The notes below the pieces were generated by a model. That model was not told where the DNA came from. It was given only the letters and a program-made list of their open reading frames with translations, and made no database searches. The position numbers and the translations under genes were made by a program. A stretch of 64,000 nt of DNA from Zoroaster sp. YZ-2022 (taxonomy: Eukaryota > Echinodermata > Asteroidea > Forcipulatida > Zoroasteridae): contig CM055828.1 of the NCBI GenBank assembly GCA_029582265.1, positions 16,937,430-17,001,429 of the forward strand, in the 5' to 3' direction. Positions within the stretch are counted from its first letter, which is position 1; the number at the start of each line of letters is the position of its first letter. Below are positions 22,138 through 36,338 of this stretch, in pieces.

Positions 22138-25100
22138 GGTATGATGTCGCCACAACTATTTCTTCGAGTCATATGATTACTCTCTTTGAATCAAGATAAA
22201 CATTAAAGCATCCTACAATAATGGACGTTTTAAGTTGTTACGGTTGCGTTAATGAAAAAATAGTGGGAATGCATTTCAATATTTGTTGTACTCATTCTAT
22301 AAACGTGGATTTTTTTGGGGGAAAAGTAGGCGATACTCTTTCCGATAAACTTATTGGCAATAATTTCCCTTTTCTTAAAAATGATAGCCCCTCAGAGACT
22401 CGGACAAAAATAATTCTAAGTAAGACTGATATCGTCAGTTTTACACCAAGGAAGTTTTTCATTAAATTCTACCTTTTAGTCATTGTGTAATTGCTAAACG
22501 CCAAATAAAGTCTCTGGTTTCTGGTATCCGTGCGCGTCGCCTCAGACCCGTGCGTCGGCATTTTAATTTTTTTTTTTTTTTTTGCTATGAAACGATCTGT
22601 CCAATTGTAGCCAAAATTGCTGGATCGATTGGAATTCTGCCATGCTGTGCTTTAAACGACTTTTTCACATAGGGGTATGAACGTTTGCCCAATTTGTGAG
22701 GCCTCTCTTAGCCAACATACTTTGTATATGGGAAATTTGGTCCCCGCGTAAATATGTATCATGTATTTCCCTGTTGGCAAAAAAAAAAGATGGCCGAAAA
22801 AAAGCGCGTCACCGCACCGTTTTTGAAGCCGACCGATGACCAGAAAACGGAGACTTTTTTGGCCAAATCTATTCTATCATTAAAAACTCCCATGCATCAT
22901 AGTTGTCTGATCATTGTTTAACCTTTTGTGAATACACAATACTCAGTGGGGCATAACAATGGTCGATGCAAACTCTTTAATTTAAATTCTAAAACGGCAA
23001 TTTCTGTCAACAACAACGATCACCTTCTTCGAAGCCTCCGTATGGTGTACCACCAATCTCCAGCGTTTTACACTCTCAGAAAGCCTGACCTTTTCCGAAC
23101 AATCAAGTGTCGGTGCCGTCTCCGGACCGTAATATCCTCCTTTGATTGGGGCGTGGGTGGAGTGATTCAACGTTATCATCTCGGTTGGGATAACTTGATA
23201 CGCTCGCTGTTTTATCAGCAATTAATTCTCAAGCCCTCTGAGGATTTTGCCCTTATTTGTGACTGGAAGAGTGGTTTGGCGGTGTTTTGATTGAATGAAT
23301 ATCACCTCTGGAGTATTCAATCATTACGAGAAGCCATCATATCAAATGATACCGCGTTGACTGGCACCATAATCATCGTCGTCCATTTTTGGCACGTTTA
23401 CCTGGCTAAGTTATATCGTACCACCTCAGCACTTTCTTACGGGAACCACGTTATCCTCCCAAGCATTCAATATAGGAAACAACGATGATAGAAAAAACGA
23501 CACCATTTTAGATGTTAACCACCACAGACACTGGGATGACAAATGAATACCCTTACCCAAATCACACGAAAAAGCAAAGGAAGTTCCCCAGACACTTCAA
23601 CGACTGGAAGAAGGGCTTCCTATAAATTAATGCCTACGCCCAAAGCTATTGATTGACCACAATTAGGTCTAACAAACAATCATAATTTATACATAAATCT
23701 GTCATATCTTTTTCTTATTTGCCTTTGCCTTTCTTTTAAAAAAAAACTCTCGAGAAGCAAAGTAGGATGTACCCACTCTCCTTTATAATCGTCGCTCTTT
23801 GGGTCATGACTGTGTCCCCCTATTTGCAGCCTGTCCTACTTTCAGTAGAGTATTTTTCAACCGCCCTGAATCTTCCCCTGTTAAAACACAAATTTAACGT
23901 TTGGTCGTACATGTAGCCTACAACGTGAACACTAAACAAATCAAAGAAATTGTGCAATCAGGTCAACAATAAATAATAATTATACAAAGAGCTGACATAC
24001 TGCCGGTCACATTTTACAAGGGCGCCACCAATAGGTTTTAGAAAACCGGATAGCGGAAAACAAATCCTTGACGCAAGTTGCGGCGAGAGACTTCCCTCGA
24101 TCAATATCTACGGTGTAGTTTGAAGCGCCTGATTTAGGTTAGCGTTCAAATTTCGCCAGTGGCTTCTTTTAATCATCCGAACAAGCTAATTACAGCCCTT
24201 TGATTCCTAGATACTCATTTCCAAACACCTTAGGTCTTTGGGGGCACCTGCAGTCATTAATTTATTGGTTATTGTATTGATAGAACAAGGACTTTCACGC
24301 CTAGGATGTTGGTATAACCGCGTTATTGACTCGCCTACGCATGTTAAGTAAAATATGACCAGCCATGCAAGCGCGTGTACAGAACAGACGGTATTTGAGA
24401 TACATTTTTGCGTCAAACAATGCGTAAAATTTTCAGGAAAAATATCATGCCTGATTAAAGAACAAGTTAAAATGGAAGGTTAATTCCGACGGTGTCTCCA
24501 TGATTTATTTGCCAATGCCCTCTAACACTTCAGTTCACCGTGTCTTCGTCTATGACGTGCTGAGACGTCATCAAGTCCACAGTTTTATTCGGCACTTTAA
24601 AAGAAGTTAACTTATAGGCGGGGCCAATTACCCAAAACATCCCCACGGTCTCCTTGGCAACTACTGACTTGGCGGTACCTTTGTTGAACGATCATTGATG
24701 AGAAAGATGATGGGCGATGGTATCCTTTGGACCACTGGTAAGCCAGTGAATATTTTTGGTTAGGTCCTAGTTTGCCTTGAAATGTTTTCATTCTTGTTTC
24801 TGTTACAACTCGCTTAATTTTCTCATATTCCACTTTCTTTTTTCGCGCTTACGCACCATGTAAAACCGTACTGACCAATTCATGAAACATGTCATAAAGA
24901 TACAAATGATATCAGGTTAACTACAGCTGAACGACAGCCTTTGAAGGCTCACTTTGTTAAGATGTTGAAAGTAAATTGGCGCACGAACACACAATTCTGG
25001 GTAGCGTCTGAACTGAAGTAGTGAAAATATCCCTGTCACATTGTGTTAGTAGATAGCTCACCACGTTGATGAACTACCCGAAACACAACGCAGTGGCTCC

Positions 25101-26974
25101 TGACATTAAATATCATTCGAGGCGAATGGATGCCCGCTGTGATTATTTCCGAATATCACTTGCCACGTACAATTACACAACTCTGCCATAGAAGCCGTTA
25201 CGGGCAAACTAATTCCCGTCCGGGTTGGGCAAAGACTGTTGCCCAGTAAGCCCTGAGGTGCTGGGTTTTGTGCGTCCCCGCTACACGTGGGTGGGAGAGT
25301 TTCCGGAGAAAGGCTCGATTGGGATGTCATTGGCTGCACTATGAATTCTCATGTATCTATACCTGTATGTGATACCCACGCCAATCTGCCAGTATTCATT
25401 AACCAGGTACACACCACTTAGAAACCAATACTGCATCGGTATCAATGACAATGAGCCTAATTTGCCCAATCTGTACAGACGAACTTTAATGATCAACGAG
25501 TGCTTGCCATAAGCATCCATCATCTCATAATAGTGAGACAGTGAAAGACACCGCCAGTGCTGTGGTCACCCGTGTGCACACCAGGTTAGATTTTTTGCCT
25601 CGCCGTGGTATACGGAAATGACTGACGGTAACTCCGCCCGGTGACATTTGGACACGCAGAGCTTGCAGGGATTTCATAAAAATCATACAGGGATCTGATC
25701 CTTGCGTCATTACCCTACACGGGAAGATTGTGTGAATGTCACATTGACGGTGAGATCAATAAACCAGGCTAAAAATAGAACCACCGTGTGTCTTGCGGTT
25801 TCCGTGCTTGCCGGGCAGAGTGTATATACAAGCCGATCAGAAAATACCAAAGGTAGTTGGCAGGTTGTTAGGACGGATATGGTAAAGAGGATTGGTGGGC
25901 GGGGTTATTGTTATGAGTGAGGGGACAAAAATGTAAAGAATCGAAGGAACTATACATCGACAAATTGTTGGGAGAATGATCGATGGAAAAAGACAATTAG
26001 GCCTTAGGGGATTGAACAAGCGAAACGTCAAGTTTCTCTCAAAAAAGCCTGAACAAAATAATGATACAGTGATTTATTTTCTTGAGGTAAATAATAAACA
26101 AAATTACACCAGATATTCAGCACAAGACCGTGACCTGTGAACCAAGACGTATGGGTTTTCTTGACCAACCTGATAGGGTTTACGTTCAATTCACCGTGAG
26201 CCATATTATCCTTATCCCTGAATACAAGAGTACATGGTCATTATAGTAACCTGTCTAATTTGGTCTGTTTGCAGGCGGTAACCTCGCTTTCAAATACCGT
26301 TGAATTTTAGGTAAAACTTAGTTATTCCTTATGTCAGGAATGAACTTCTTTGGAACTATCAGATTATTGGGCCTTCACGCTGGTGCATGCAGCATGTAAG
26401 CTACAGAGTGTGGTTGTGAGAATTACAACCTCGTCTTTATCGTAAATAAGGCGAATGGAGAGCTCAGTGTATACTGCCACAACTGAAAGTGGAACTTTCC
26501 AACATCGCACGATATATTCTTTATAAGACCTCACAGGGTCATGTTGCTATTATCTCCTGGCATTTAAGTAAGGGGGTGATAAGATGGGAGAACGTATTCC
26601 CATGTATGGCTTCTCCCACCATGCGATATCCCGGCCAAAAGGTCCCCACTTACAAAATATAGGCTGCGTCGCTGCTTGACAGGTAATCTCAATATTACAA
26701 TTTAAACAAAGACAGGCTTGAGTGTTAATAATTTCGGTCCTGGTCAGTACAAAACAATATTTACAGGAACTTACACAGACAGTGGTGAGCAAAAGTTGTG
26801 TGCTACTGGCTATTGCAATAAATGCTGTGTAAAAATAGCAGGTTCTAAGGATCATTATTGAGTGTGAAGGATCAATAGTCTGGTCCCTTTTCATGCATTG
26901 AGACTTGGCCCTATTATCTTGCTTTCGTGTACAGGGATCCTGACAAAGATGGCAGCAGCGTGATAAAGTTCTGT
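22138..26974. other. Noncoding region, no gene recognised
   Basis: Short frames only, including 120 codons at 22928-23290 with no recognisable motif. Poly-T near 22567 and poly-A near 22780 are set in GC-rich GCGCGTC and GTGCG sequence in opposite orientations, perhaps a decayed inverted-repeat element. Confidence 0.4.
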
Positions 26975-27217
26975 ATTGGCAGATTCAGTAGTGGATACAT
27001 TGGCAGGTTCGATAGTGGATAACATTGGCAGGTTCGATAGTGGATAACATTGGCAGGTTCGATAGTGGATAACATTGGCAGGTTCGATAGTGGATAACAT
27101 TGGCAGGTTCGATAGTGGATAACATTGGCAGGTTCGATAGTGGATACATTGGCAGGTTCGATAGTGGATACATTGGCAGGTTCGATAGTGATAATACTGG
27201 CAGTTTCAATAGTGAGT
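26975..27217. repeat. 24/25-bp minisatellite (VNTR), ten copies
   Basis: The core GGCAGGTTCGATAGTGGATA recurs at spacings 24, 25, 25, 25, 25, 25, 24, 24, 24, with first and last copies diverged. There are no variable spacers, so it is not CRISPR-like. Frames across it on the minus strand are by-products. Confidence 0.95.
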
Positions 27218-30200
27218 AAGTACATTGAAAGGTTTATAGTGAGTTTATTTTATCGTCCATTTTGGATAACCTATTGCCGGCTAGGCATTGTTGATTATAT
27301 TATACGTTAATAATGAAGAGCAATACAAGGCTCCTTTCATTGTTCTGAAATTGTATTGCCACTCTGTGGACATTTGTTAATTGTTCATGGATTTTTAGTG
27401 TTTAAAAACATAAGAAGAGCGTGAATGTCCTTCAAGATTCGTCTTGTATTTTGTCATGTCATTTTATGCTGCATATAAATAAATACGTATCTTCTTAATA
27501 TCTTGTAAAGGAGGACACGGCATCAAGACGCGGGTGTCCTTGAGGGGAAGACGACAAACTCTTTGCAAATTGATGTATTAGTAAGTATTACACGGATCAT
27601 AATTTCTATCTGTGCCCTAATCCCCATCCCTGTATAGCCAGAGAGGTCAGACAAAAGTATTACCTCGGTAAAACTGCTACACGCTCCTCGCTATGCCTAT
27701 TCACTGATGCAGGTTGATTGCGTTCGATCATGAACAATTTATGTGTCTTGGAGTAAGTGCGTTGGCGTTGTTGCTAAATTAAATCATTCTGCTTCGGCGC
27801 ATTTCTATCTATTGTTTGCGGAGTCTAATAGGGGCCTATTTGCTTTTATCTCCGTGGATAAAGGGGCATCTCTATACCGCTATTATTCCGCTATAACTTC
27901 TCCTGCATGTCCACCGTCTCGGCGAGATTTTATTCTACATCATGGTGTAAATTTTGGCTTATCCCCATCATTTCGTGTGGACTTTTAAACCATTAATTCC
28001 ATCCGTTGGACAAAGAGTTATCTTAACAACCTGCTGATTGTACAAGGTTTCATCGTCAACGTTTTCCTAATAAGAATTGGTAACGGGGATTTGAAGTTAT
28101 TGTTTTCACCTGACATTGTCTGTTCACTTGACTCTGCTTATCTGTACGGTCCCCCAATAAATTACTAAATTATATTCAAAATCAATGCATTAATCATAAT
28201 ATTATTAATTGTGTTCAATGGAGGACTAATCTTTGTTTACACTGAGTTAATTGAGACTATACTTGTCATTGTTTGTGATAATGTAATTACTGCGGCATTT
28301 TGGTCTCGTTTTTCAAATATCTGCAACTTGGGGACAGAAGCGCCTTATGGCAATCCTAATACTCCGCGACCTTTCAAAAAGGAAAAAAAGTCGATACGTG
28401 TGAGTGTATAATATATACTCTAATGACGAATCCAACCGCATTTTGTTTTACAATCTTGGCCGCAGGGTAAAATGCTTTGCGTACCTGTTTTTGTGCCGAA
28501 CTTCTGTTCCCAGAACTTGATAAAATTGCGTCAACAAGAGTACCCCGGTACAAATTGATACTGAACGCGGGGTCGTCTCTGTACTTTACATTACTTTTTC
28601 TCAATACTTTGTTTGAAAGGGTTACTGGGGCCTATATATTTCAAACTATACCACACAACTAACATTGCTTTTCCAATGCGTCGAACTCACATAATTATAT
28701 CCCTGACAGTATTTTTCCTACCTCTGATCTCGCGTCTTATATCGCCTCTTCTAAAGTTCTTGCGAGGTGACTCGACACTCTTTGCAGACCTAATTAGTTA
28801 ATTCACATGTTTCAAAGTCGACACTCGAAGCGACTACAAAATATCTCTGAGGCGCTGCAGCATCCGCCAAGACAATTTTGACTTCCGAGAACGTTGCACG
28901 CCAAGAACGTACGTGGATTCCCGCTTTGCCACTATTTCACTTGAAATAGGCGTAACTTGACCGGATTTTAACACTATTGATAATGTTTGACATAAAACTC
29001 CCCCTCCCCTTCCATCCTGTTAAATTAGGGATTCCCTGCTGTGCCGGGCACAGATGGCATTCACCCAATGAACCAGGGACTAAATGGGACTCCATTATTA
29101 AGAGGATACACACCGGGCTGTTAGTTCCTAATTGACAAAATATAAAATATATATATGTAATTTTATGTTACCGTACATAATTCAGCGCACGTATATGCAA
29201 ATTTGAGTTTAAATGTTAACTTCATTTGACATTTTGAACAGCTAATTTTTTGGTTTCCTTTTCTTCATGTATATAATATAGACCTATCGGTAAAATTGCA
29301 TGTAATATGTATATATCAAACACTTTTTAATGAATCAACACAACGATTTTAATTGTTTAAACGGCTTGATTTTATATTTTACAGAAAAAGAGCAAAAATT
29401 ATAAAATGAAAAGGATACCCTGCCGGTAAGATATTTCCACAGTATTACGCATACAACAGATCTAAATGTATTTTTCATTGCATGTAGCCTATGTTCTCTT
29501 CAACGGTATATATACAACGAACTAAGCTGAACTTCCCACAGGTTGGATTCTGTACATATCTTGGTTATTATGATGCATTTACAGATATCAGTGTATAGGC
29601 ATACGGCCTTAAATTTCAACGGGGCGATACAGGCTATATCCTGACTATCAAGTAGGTAATACATTTAACATTATATAATGATCATACTTATCAGTATTGA
29701 AGGTCACTTTATGAAACAATTCTGCTAACGCCACCGGATTAAAATCTGAATGTGTTTTGTGTATATTGTAAGAGCATGCATGTGGTACGAGAATGATATA
29801 AAACCACAAGTGGGTATGCGTGTGGAGGAGGATCTACAGTTTGCCTGGGTGGTGCACGATCGATTAATCTACACCCTTCCCTAACGTCCAACCCAATCCC
29901 ATATCGCTGGTAAATTTTTAAATGACCCCGCCTTAGTAATATTTCAACGTTTCCTGACCGTCGTGTAACTCAATAATAAATCAGGTCAATAAATAGAGTA
30001 CAGTCACCCCTTCCAAGAACTTATAAATATAACCTAAGTTTACCTATCCCTCCCCCTATCGTTTCAACAAGGCCTCAGTTGACTCACAACTTACTCATGT
30101 TGGGACCTCAACTCACTGACCAATTTCGAAAATTATAAAAAAATAAAAAAAAACTCTCAAAAGTTTTGATGGTCATAAGTGAAAGATATGGCAGGCATTA

Positions 30201-30646
30201 CCACTTTAAATTATAAAAATAAAATAGTCAAATGATAACATAAAAGTAACTTGATGTAAAGCTTATGTTAGTATCAATCTCACCTAGACATAATTTTGTC
30301 AGAGGTACATGCTGTAATTAATTTGAAATCACTGTGTCAGTTTGAATTTCGGAGAGCGCATTTTTTCCTATAAGCTGAAACTTTCCCAGGTCGGCCATTT
30401 ATTTTCTTGTACATTTTGATTCAAAGAGAATATTTTGCTAGCATTACTAATGCTATACCATCCCTTTTAATTCAATACGAGATACAAAAAAATTAAAAAG
30501 ACGGTTGAAATTATTTAATTCGCATAATGCTTGGTTAGCATTTGAGTTCCTGGTGCAGGCCTTTATCTAAATTGTGAACACGTAACGCTCACTGAAGGCA
30601 TACTTCAAGTCAATCTGCGACGTCTCCATAGTCAAACAATAAGGCT
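27218..30646. other. Noncoding region, no gene recognised
   Basis: Mostly unique AT-rich DNA. TGCTGCATATAAATAAATACG near 27470 resembles a LINE 3' end on the plus strand, but no RT coding lies upstream. Confidence 0.4.
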
Positions 30647-30772
30647 GGCCTTGTCCGAATTAAGCGATTTTGGCTTCGGCTATTGCTATAGGCTTCAGCG
30701 GCAATGCTGAACAATAGGAAGAAACAGTACGGTAATCTAGCCATAGCCACAGCCATCATTTCGGATACGGCC
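30647..30772. mobile_element. Small MITE, copy 2 of a two-copy family
   Basis: The ends GGCCTTGTCCGAA and TTCGGATACGGCC flank an interior matching the copy at 7756-7882, with small indels. Confidence 0.65.
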
Positions 30773-33700
30773 TATCATAACAAACCAAACAGAAAGGAAA
30801 TTAACCTCGTTCAGACATTCATATTCCTAACAGCTTTATTTAGAGTTAGACAGTGTTGAAGACTCCACTGATATTTTGATATTTTTATTTTCCCGCAGGC
30901 AGTCGACTTGGGCATAGTACCATTTGATTTATCGAACGAGCCTCCAGTCTCAAGTACCAGTGAACTGTGCGATTTATTGAGGCTATTCATTCGAAATTGA
31001 TGTGTCAAGTTCAGAGGGTACTTGGATTGTGCAATATTGTCATACGAATATCAGTAAGTGAGCGTTTCATGATATACCGGTAGGCCTAATTGAATAAACC
31101 GTTAAACAAAAATAACAAACATTGGCTATTACCACTAGACAGTAATCAACACGTAACTTTCTACGATATTAGAGGGATGAATTACAGTGGTCTACTATAG
31201 GCAATGAGGAAAACAAGTTAGTGTGTTCTTTCCAAAATACCTTCTGGGGTCGATCGATCGCATACCGTAGCATGTCGCCCTGGGACAAATATTAGAAAGC
31301 GTGGAAGGGAATTATGAGTGGGTTGCGACAACCCCCCCCCCCTCCCCCTGTGCATGCACCACTGTGCGACGCAGTGGGGATTATCGTGTCCTTGACTGAC
31401 TCCTGTAAATGATGAAATGTAAACGTTCCACTTCAAGTCAGACTAAGATGATTAGGCGAAGAGGAAAGAGTCATAATAATCTGTCGATTACAATATATAG
31501 TTTTTCCCCATGCGTGACAGCTAATCGCACGCTATAAATATCATCATCATTATTATGGTAAACACGTGTATTAACTTCATTCACGTTAATATAGATCATG
31601 ATCCTGACTTGACCGTGACAATGTTTGTCAGACTTCAAGAATAAGGCATGCCTGGGATATGTCCGTCTTCACACAGCGTTCACCGCTGGCAATACAGATT
31701 ACTTCCGATTGTGCAGGAGAACAAGTACAATGAACTTGAACTATAGGCCTATCTTGGCCGCTAGACAAACCATGCAAAGTGGCGGGTGAAAGGAATAATT
31801 AAAAGTGAGCTACACGCAACTGTTTCTCCGCACTCGGTTGAACATCATGGTTTTTAGCTACCACGTATATTGGATTAACACAAGATTGATCAAAGTTTGC
31901 TCACCTGTTGGGCATTCTCCCCCATGATGTCAACCAGCCGTGTGTGGCGACACGGAACCATCTCTGCTAACTCTCACACGAACAGCTTAGAGCGAGATGT
32001 AAGCGCTTTCTACCGGCTCGCGGAGCGTCCACTCAGGATGTAGGAGGGAAGATCCAACACCACCACGCATACCAACAAAGTCCATCACCGACTTGTCTTG
32101 AGCAACAAAACAAAAATTAAAGGAACGGTAATGTTATTGGCTGATAACGTTGCCATAACGACGCATCAATACCCTAGCAGTGTGTCACTTCTGTAGGTGC
32201 TAGTGTTTTTGTGATCGTGAGTTTCTTTATAGGCGAAGGATTTTAATCTCTCAATCTGTGACACGTTGTATCATTGAGTAAGTCGGTGACGCCGATTGCA
32301 CTCAATAGTCAACTGTAGTACTGCCTGCTTGACAGCCGTTTTTATACAACCAAATTATCGCCACTGTCTTAATATTAGAAACGACGTTCGCGGACTGGCT
32401 AAAAATAGAATCACTGGGAGGTGACGTCACCACAGTCTTAATTTTCTCGCCTTGTCAATCCTGCGCATGTGTCAGTGGTTGAATTGATTTTACCTCGTCA
32501 AGAAATAGAAATGGAACGAATTTTGTGTGAGGAATATGTTGGTATAGTTGTTATTAAATAAGAATACGTTTGTGGCGCCACGTACTTCAGCCCACCCACG
32601 TGCAGAGCACTACAAACCGGGTTCGCCAGCGAGCTCATCCACCCATTTAGGTTCAGTGCTGGCATGCTTGGCTCACGGCTGATTAAGGAAGTTGAAGATC
32701 GAATCCTGATGCTCGAAACCCCTGGCTCTTGAAATGTCAAACCGGCTCAGGAAAGGAGAAAAGAATGAGCTTGACAATCGGAGAACTTGAACTAACATAG
32801 CAATGAGCGCCCATTAGTAACACCTCGTATAATGCTTTATTATTAAAGACATACAAATTATTTTGATGTTCAACTTCGAGATTCCTGACCTTTCGAACAC
32901 AATACAAGCTCTGTGAAATTATGTATTTGAAACCCATGTACATCGTTGAAGTGTGCTAATAGCACACTGGGAGATAACTATACTCCGACCGAATTAAGTC
33001 GGCAAAAGTTATTCATTACGAGAAAGTGGGTTGCAATGATTATTAACGATGAAAGGCCCCTATCAATTGACGAAAACATTTGCTTTTTGGTTAATGGCGT
33101 CTGACGTCATTTTGAGTAATTTTAACCAATTTCTTATTGGGAGAGATTGTTCAGGGTGAGTATTTTGTCAATGCTTAAATGAGATTTACAGACTTCGTCG
33201 TTAGCTATAGCTTAACATCAGCATCATTTTTAAAGGTTCAAATAATGACTTATGTATTTATTTATATTTATTTATTTATTTGTATTTATTTATTTATCTA
33301 TACATGTATACCCTGTTTATCTGTCACCGTAGTCCTTGGTCTTGTACATGTTTGTCTGTCAATAGCTTAAGGGCACACAAGCTTCACCCAAGTCTTAATC
33401 ATGTCCTGTATTGTTTTAGATATATTTCATTACATTCAGTGTTGCTATTTAATTATTGATGTGTCTTGTTTAATTTATATTTTACCGCAATTTCTCATAT
33501 ATTATGTACACAAAATGTAATGCAAGGGCAGCATAGAAATAAATGTGAATGAAATGAAATTTCGTGGATGTCCGGGGGGAAGTGAAACCGCGGTGGGGGA
33601 GTTAGCAACAGCATAATACAACACCCTAGAAGCCCAAGGAGGCTCTGAGATTGCATAAGTCAGAGGAAACTCAAAACTGCAGTGGGGTAGGGATTAACGA

Positions 33701-33957
33701 AATGACGGAAAGCGAAAGAAAACAAGGGAGAGGGAATACAAATGCATTATTTGCAATTCAGTCATGAATTTTTTGTGCCCAAAATTACAGTTACAGAAAG
33801 ATTATTTTTTGCCAGATTTTTCTAAGGCTAACGCAAGTAAGCCTATCACACAAAGCTAGTTTCTGTCTTTTATTACAAAAAGAAAACGTGGTTATGTATC
33901 AAAACTGTTATATGATTATTTACGCTTTAAGGTTTTTTTGGAAGTCATGTCAACCAG
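30773..33957. other. Noncoding region with a possible LINE 3' tail
   Basis: No gene is recognised. At about 33400-33565 a T-rich sequence ends AGAAATAAATGTGAATGAAATGAAA, which looks like a LINE 3' UTR with polyadenylation-like signal and short tail repeats. A C/G-rich tract lies near 31331. TAGGCCTA occurs at 31081 and 31744. Confidence 0.4.
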
Positions 33958-35042
33958 ACTTATAGTCGATTACTTTTTCATGAATACGAGTACAGAGAAA
34001 ATGTACCCGAGTACGAGTATGAGTACGCATACAGAAAAATGTACTCGCGTACGTGTATGAGTACTCATACGAGTACGAGTTCTCATACGAGTATGAGTAC
34101 TCATACAAGTACGAGTACTCATACGAGTACGAGTACTCATACGAGTACAAGTACTCATACGAGTACTCATACGAGTACAAGTACGAGTATGAGTTTGAAT
34201 ACGCATACTCATATTCATACGAGTACGAGTACGAGTACACATCTAAGTACGAGTACGCATACGAGTATACGTACGAGTACACATATGCGGGTTCGAGTAC
34301 GAGTACAAGTACGTGTATGAGTACATGTACGAGTATGAGTTTGAATACGCATACTCGTACGAGTACTCATACGAGTACGAGTACTCATACGAGTACGAGT
34401 TTGAGTAGGAGTAGGAGTACGAATACGCGTCTGAGTACGAGTACGCATACGAGTGTGCATACAAGTATGCGTACATGTATGCGTATGCGTACATGTATGC
34501 GTATGCGTACGAGTACGAGTACGAGTTTGAATACGCATACTCATACGAGTACTCATACGAGTACGAGTTTGAGTAGGAGTACGAATACGCATCTGAGTAC
34601 GAGTACGCATACGAGTGTGCGTACAAGTACGCGTACATGTATGCGTATGCGTACAAGTACGAGTACGAGTATGAGTTTGAATATGCATACTCATATGAAT
34701 ACGAGTACGCGTACGAGTACGAGAACGAGTATGAGAACGAGTACGAGTATGAGAATGAGTATGAGAACGCGTATGAGTACACATCCGAATATGAGTATGC
34801 ATACGAGTACGAGAACGAGTAGGAGTAGGAGTAGGAGTACGAGTAGGAGTAGGAGTACGAGTACGACAACGAGTATGACAACGAGTACGACACCGAGTAC
34901 GACAACGAGTACAACAACTCTGTAGTGGTAGTCGCATACTTTGTCATGACTACGAGTATGAGTACAAACACAATAGTACGAGTATGAATATACGAGTACG
35001 AGTATGAGTAATGAATATGACTATTATGAATACTACAACTAG
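33958..35042. repeat. GTACGA hexamer satellite array, about 1.1 kb
   Basis: Degenerate GAGTAC/GAGTAT hexamers fill the interval, with higher-order blocks repeated (for example the segment around 34330-34510 and again 34520-34670). It starts ATAGTCGATTACTTTTTCATG. A second leader, GTAGTCGCATACTTTGTCATG, occurs at 34930, and the array ends TACTACAAC. These match the leader and end of the short element at 5511-5624, so this is probably two adjacent expanded members of that family. Ser/Thr, Tyr/Glu and Arg/Thr frames of up to 290 codons are artefacts. Confidence 0.9.
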
Positions 35043-35967
35043 ATTTCAACATTTTCTCACCAAATTTTGTACCATTGGACTTTTATCACGATACACAGGT
35101 GCATTCATCTTGTTTTTCTGCAATACAAATCCATGTGCCCAAAACAATACTAGATTTGTTTAAAAAGCCGGCCCTCATAATTTGGCAAAATCCCAGGCAT
35201 GCCAATAAGCCTTTAAACAGTTGCATTTGAATAATGTCTTGTACACTGACTCCCAGTTAGTGGCAAGTGCTTATCTAAACTTGAATTTGCCATACGTAGC
35301 ACACTGCTGCTGTATCACATGATTCGTGGCAAGCTGTTTCGTAGCAACATCCAGCTCTGTTAATTAGTATGGTACCTGTGTACCATACGCATTCATTGTA
35401 GAGTGTGTACAGATTTATTATTATTATTATCATCATCATCATTACAGGTAATTATGCAAGAGCTTGCCCCGAATGACATGGTGTAGCAACAGTGTGTCAT
35501 GTCTGGGAAATTCAAACATGCACTGACCACTGACTTGAGTCGAAGTACCAGACATTTTTTAAACTTAAACTTGCAAAAAGGCTCTTTCAAATGACCACAT
35601 GAAACGAGTATAGGAGGAGGGGTTATAGGCAACAGTGTAAATGCAATGATTACACTTTTGGTAATAATGTACGTAATTATGCATCAGTTCTATACTTTAT
35701 ATGGGAATCAAGAGGTAGTCATTATAGACCAATAATACATTTCAGCTTATAGGCCTAATCGTTGTGTCGTAAACGGGAAAATTGTGAAAATCCATAGGCC
35801 ACACTTTCGTATCCATTCATTTAAGGGAAGGTACAACATTGGTAATATAATCAAACTAACAAATTATCTCAAAGTTTTCTTGGTGTAAAGTTTATATCAT
35901 TATTTTTCCGTCGTTTTTTCTTCCCCAAAAGGTCAGCATTTATTGTATTGAAACTTTCACAGGTTAG
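35043..35967. other. Noncoding stretch, no gene recognised
   Basis: Unique AT-rich sequence with a short (ATT)n run near 35418; TAGGCCTA occurs at 35750. Confidence 0.4.
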
Positions 35968-35970
35968 TTA

Positions 35971-36335
35971 GGCCAAATAAAAAAAAAAACATGTTTAGCG
36001 TCCCCGCCCGCTTCCTTTTTAGAGGCCGCCTCCTTTTTTTTTCTTTCTTTTTTTTTTTTTTTTTACGAAAAAAAGGATACATTTTAACGATCTCAGACGA
36101 AAAAAATTAATTTTAAAATAAATAAGATCGTATTTTTTTTTACTTTAGCACACCGTGTATAAAGTTGTCGATTATCATACGCGTGGCAGCCATCTTGAAA
36201 AATAGCCCGGCCGGTTGTCTTTAAAAATGTGTCGGGCGGCCATTTAAAAAAAAATAAAAAAAAAAAAAAAAAAGGCCCTCCTCCTTCCTTTTTTCAAAAA
36301 GGCAGGACGCTAAACATGTTTTTTTTGGGGGGGCC
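35971..36335. mobile_element. Harbinger-like MITE flanked by TTA
   Basis: Inverted ends start GGCC and share AAACATGTTTAGCGTCC. TTA directly flanks both sides (35968-35970 and 36336-36338), the 3-bp TWA-type duplication of PIF/Harbinger elements. The 365-bp interior has long A and T runs and CCGCCTCC motifs, and no coding capacity. Confidence 0.75.
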
Positions 36336-36338
36336 TTA

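Noticed and set aside
26975..27217. CRISPR-like array
   Set aside because: The units abut directly with no unique spacers, and the DNA is eukaryotic.
33950..35052. Ser/Thr-, Arg/Thr- and Tyr/Glu-rich proteins up to 290 codons
   Set aside because: They are frames of a GTACGA hexamer array, open on both strands.
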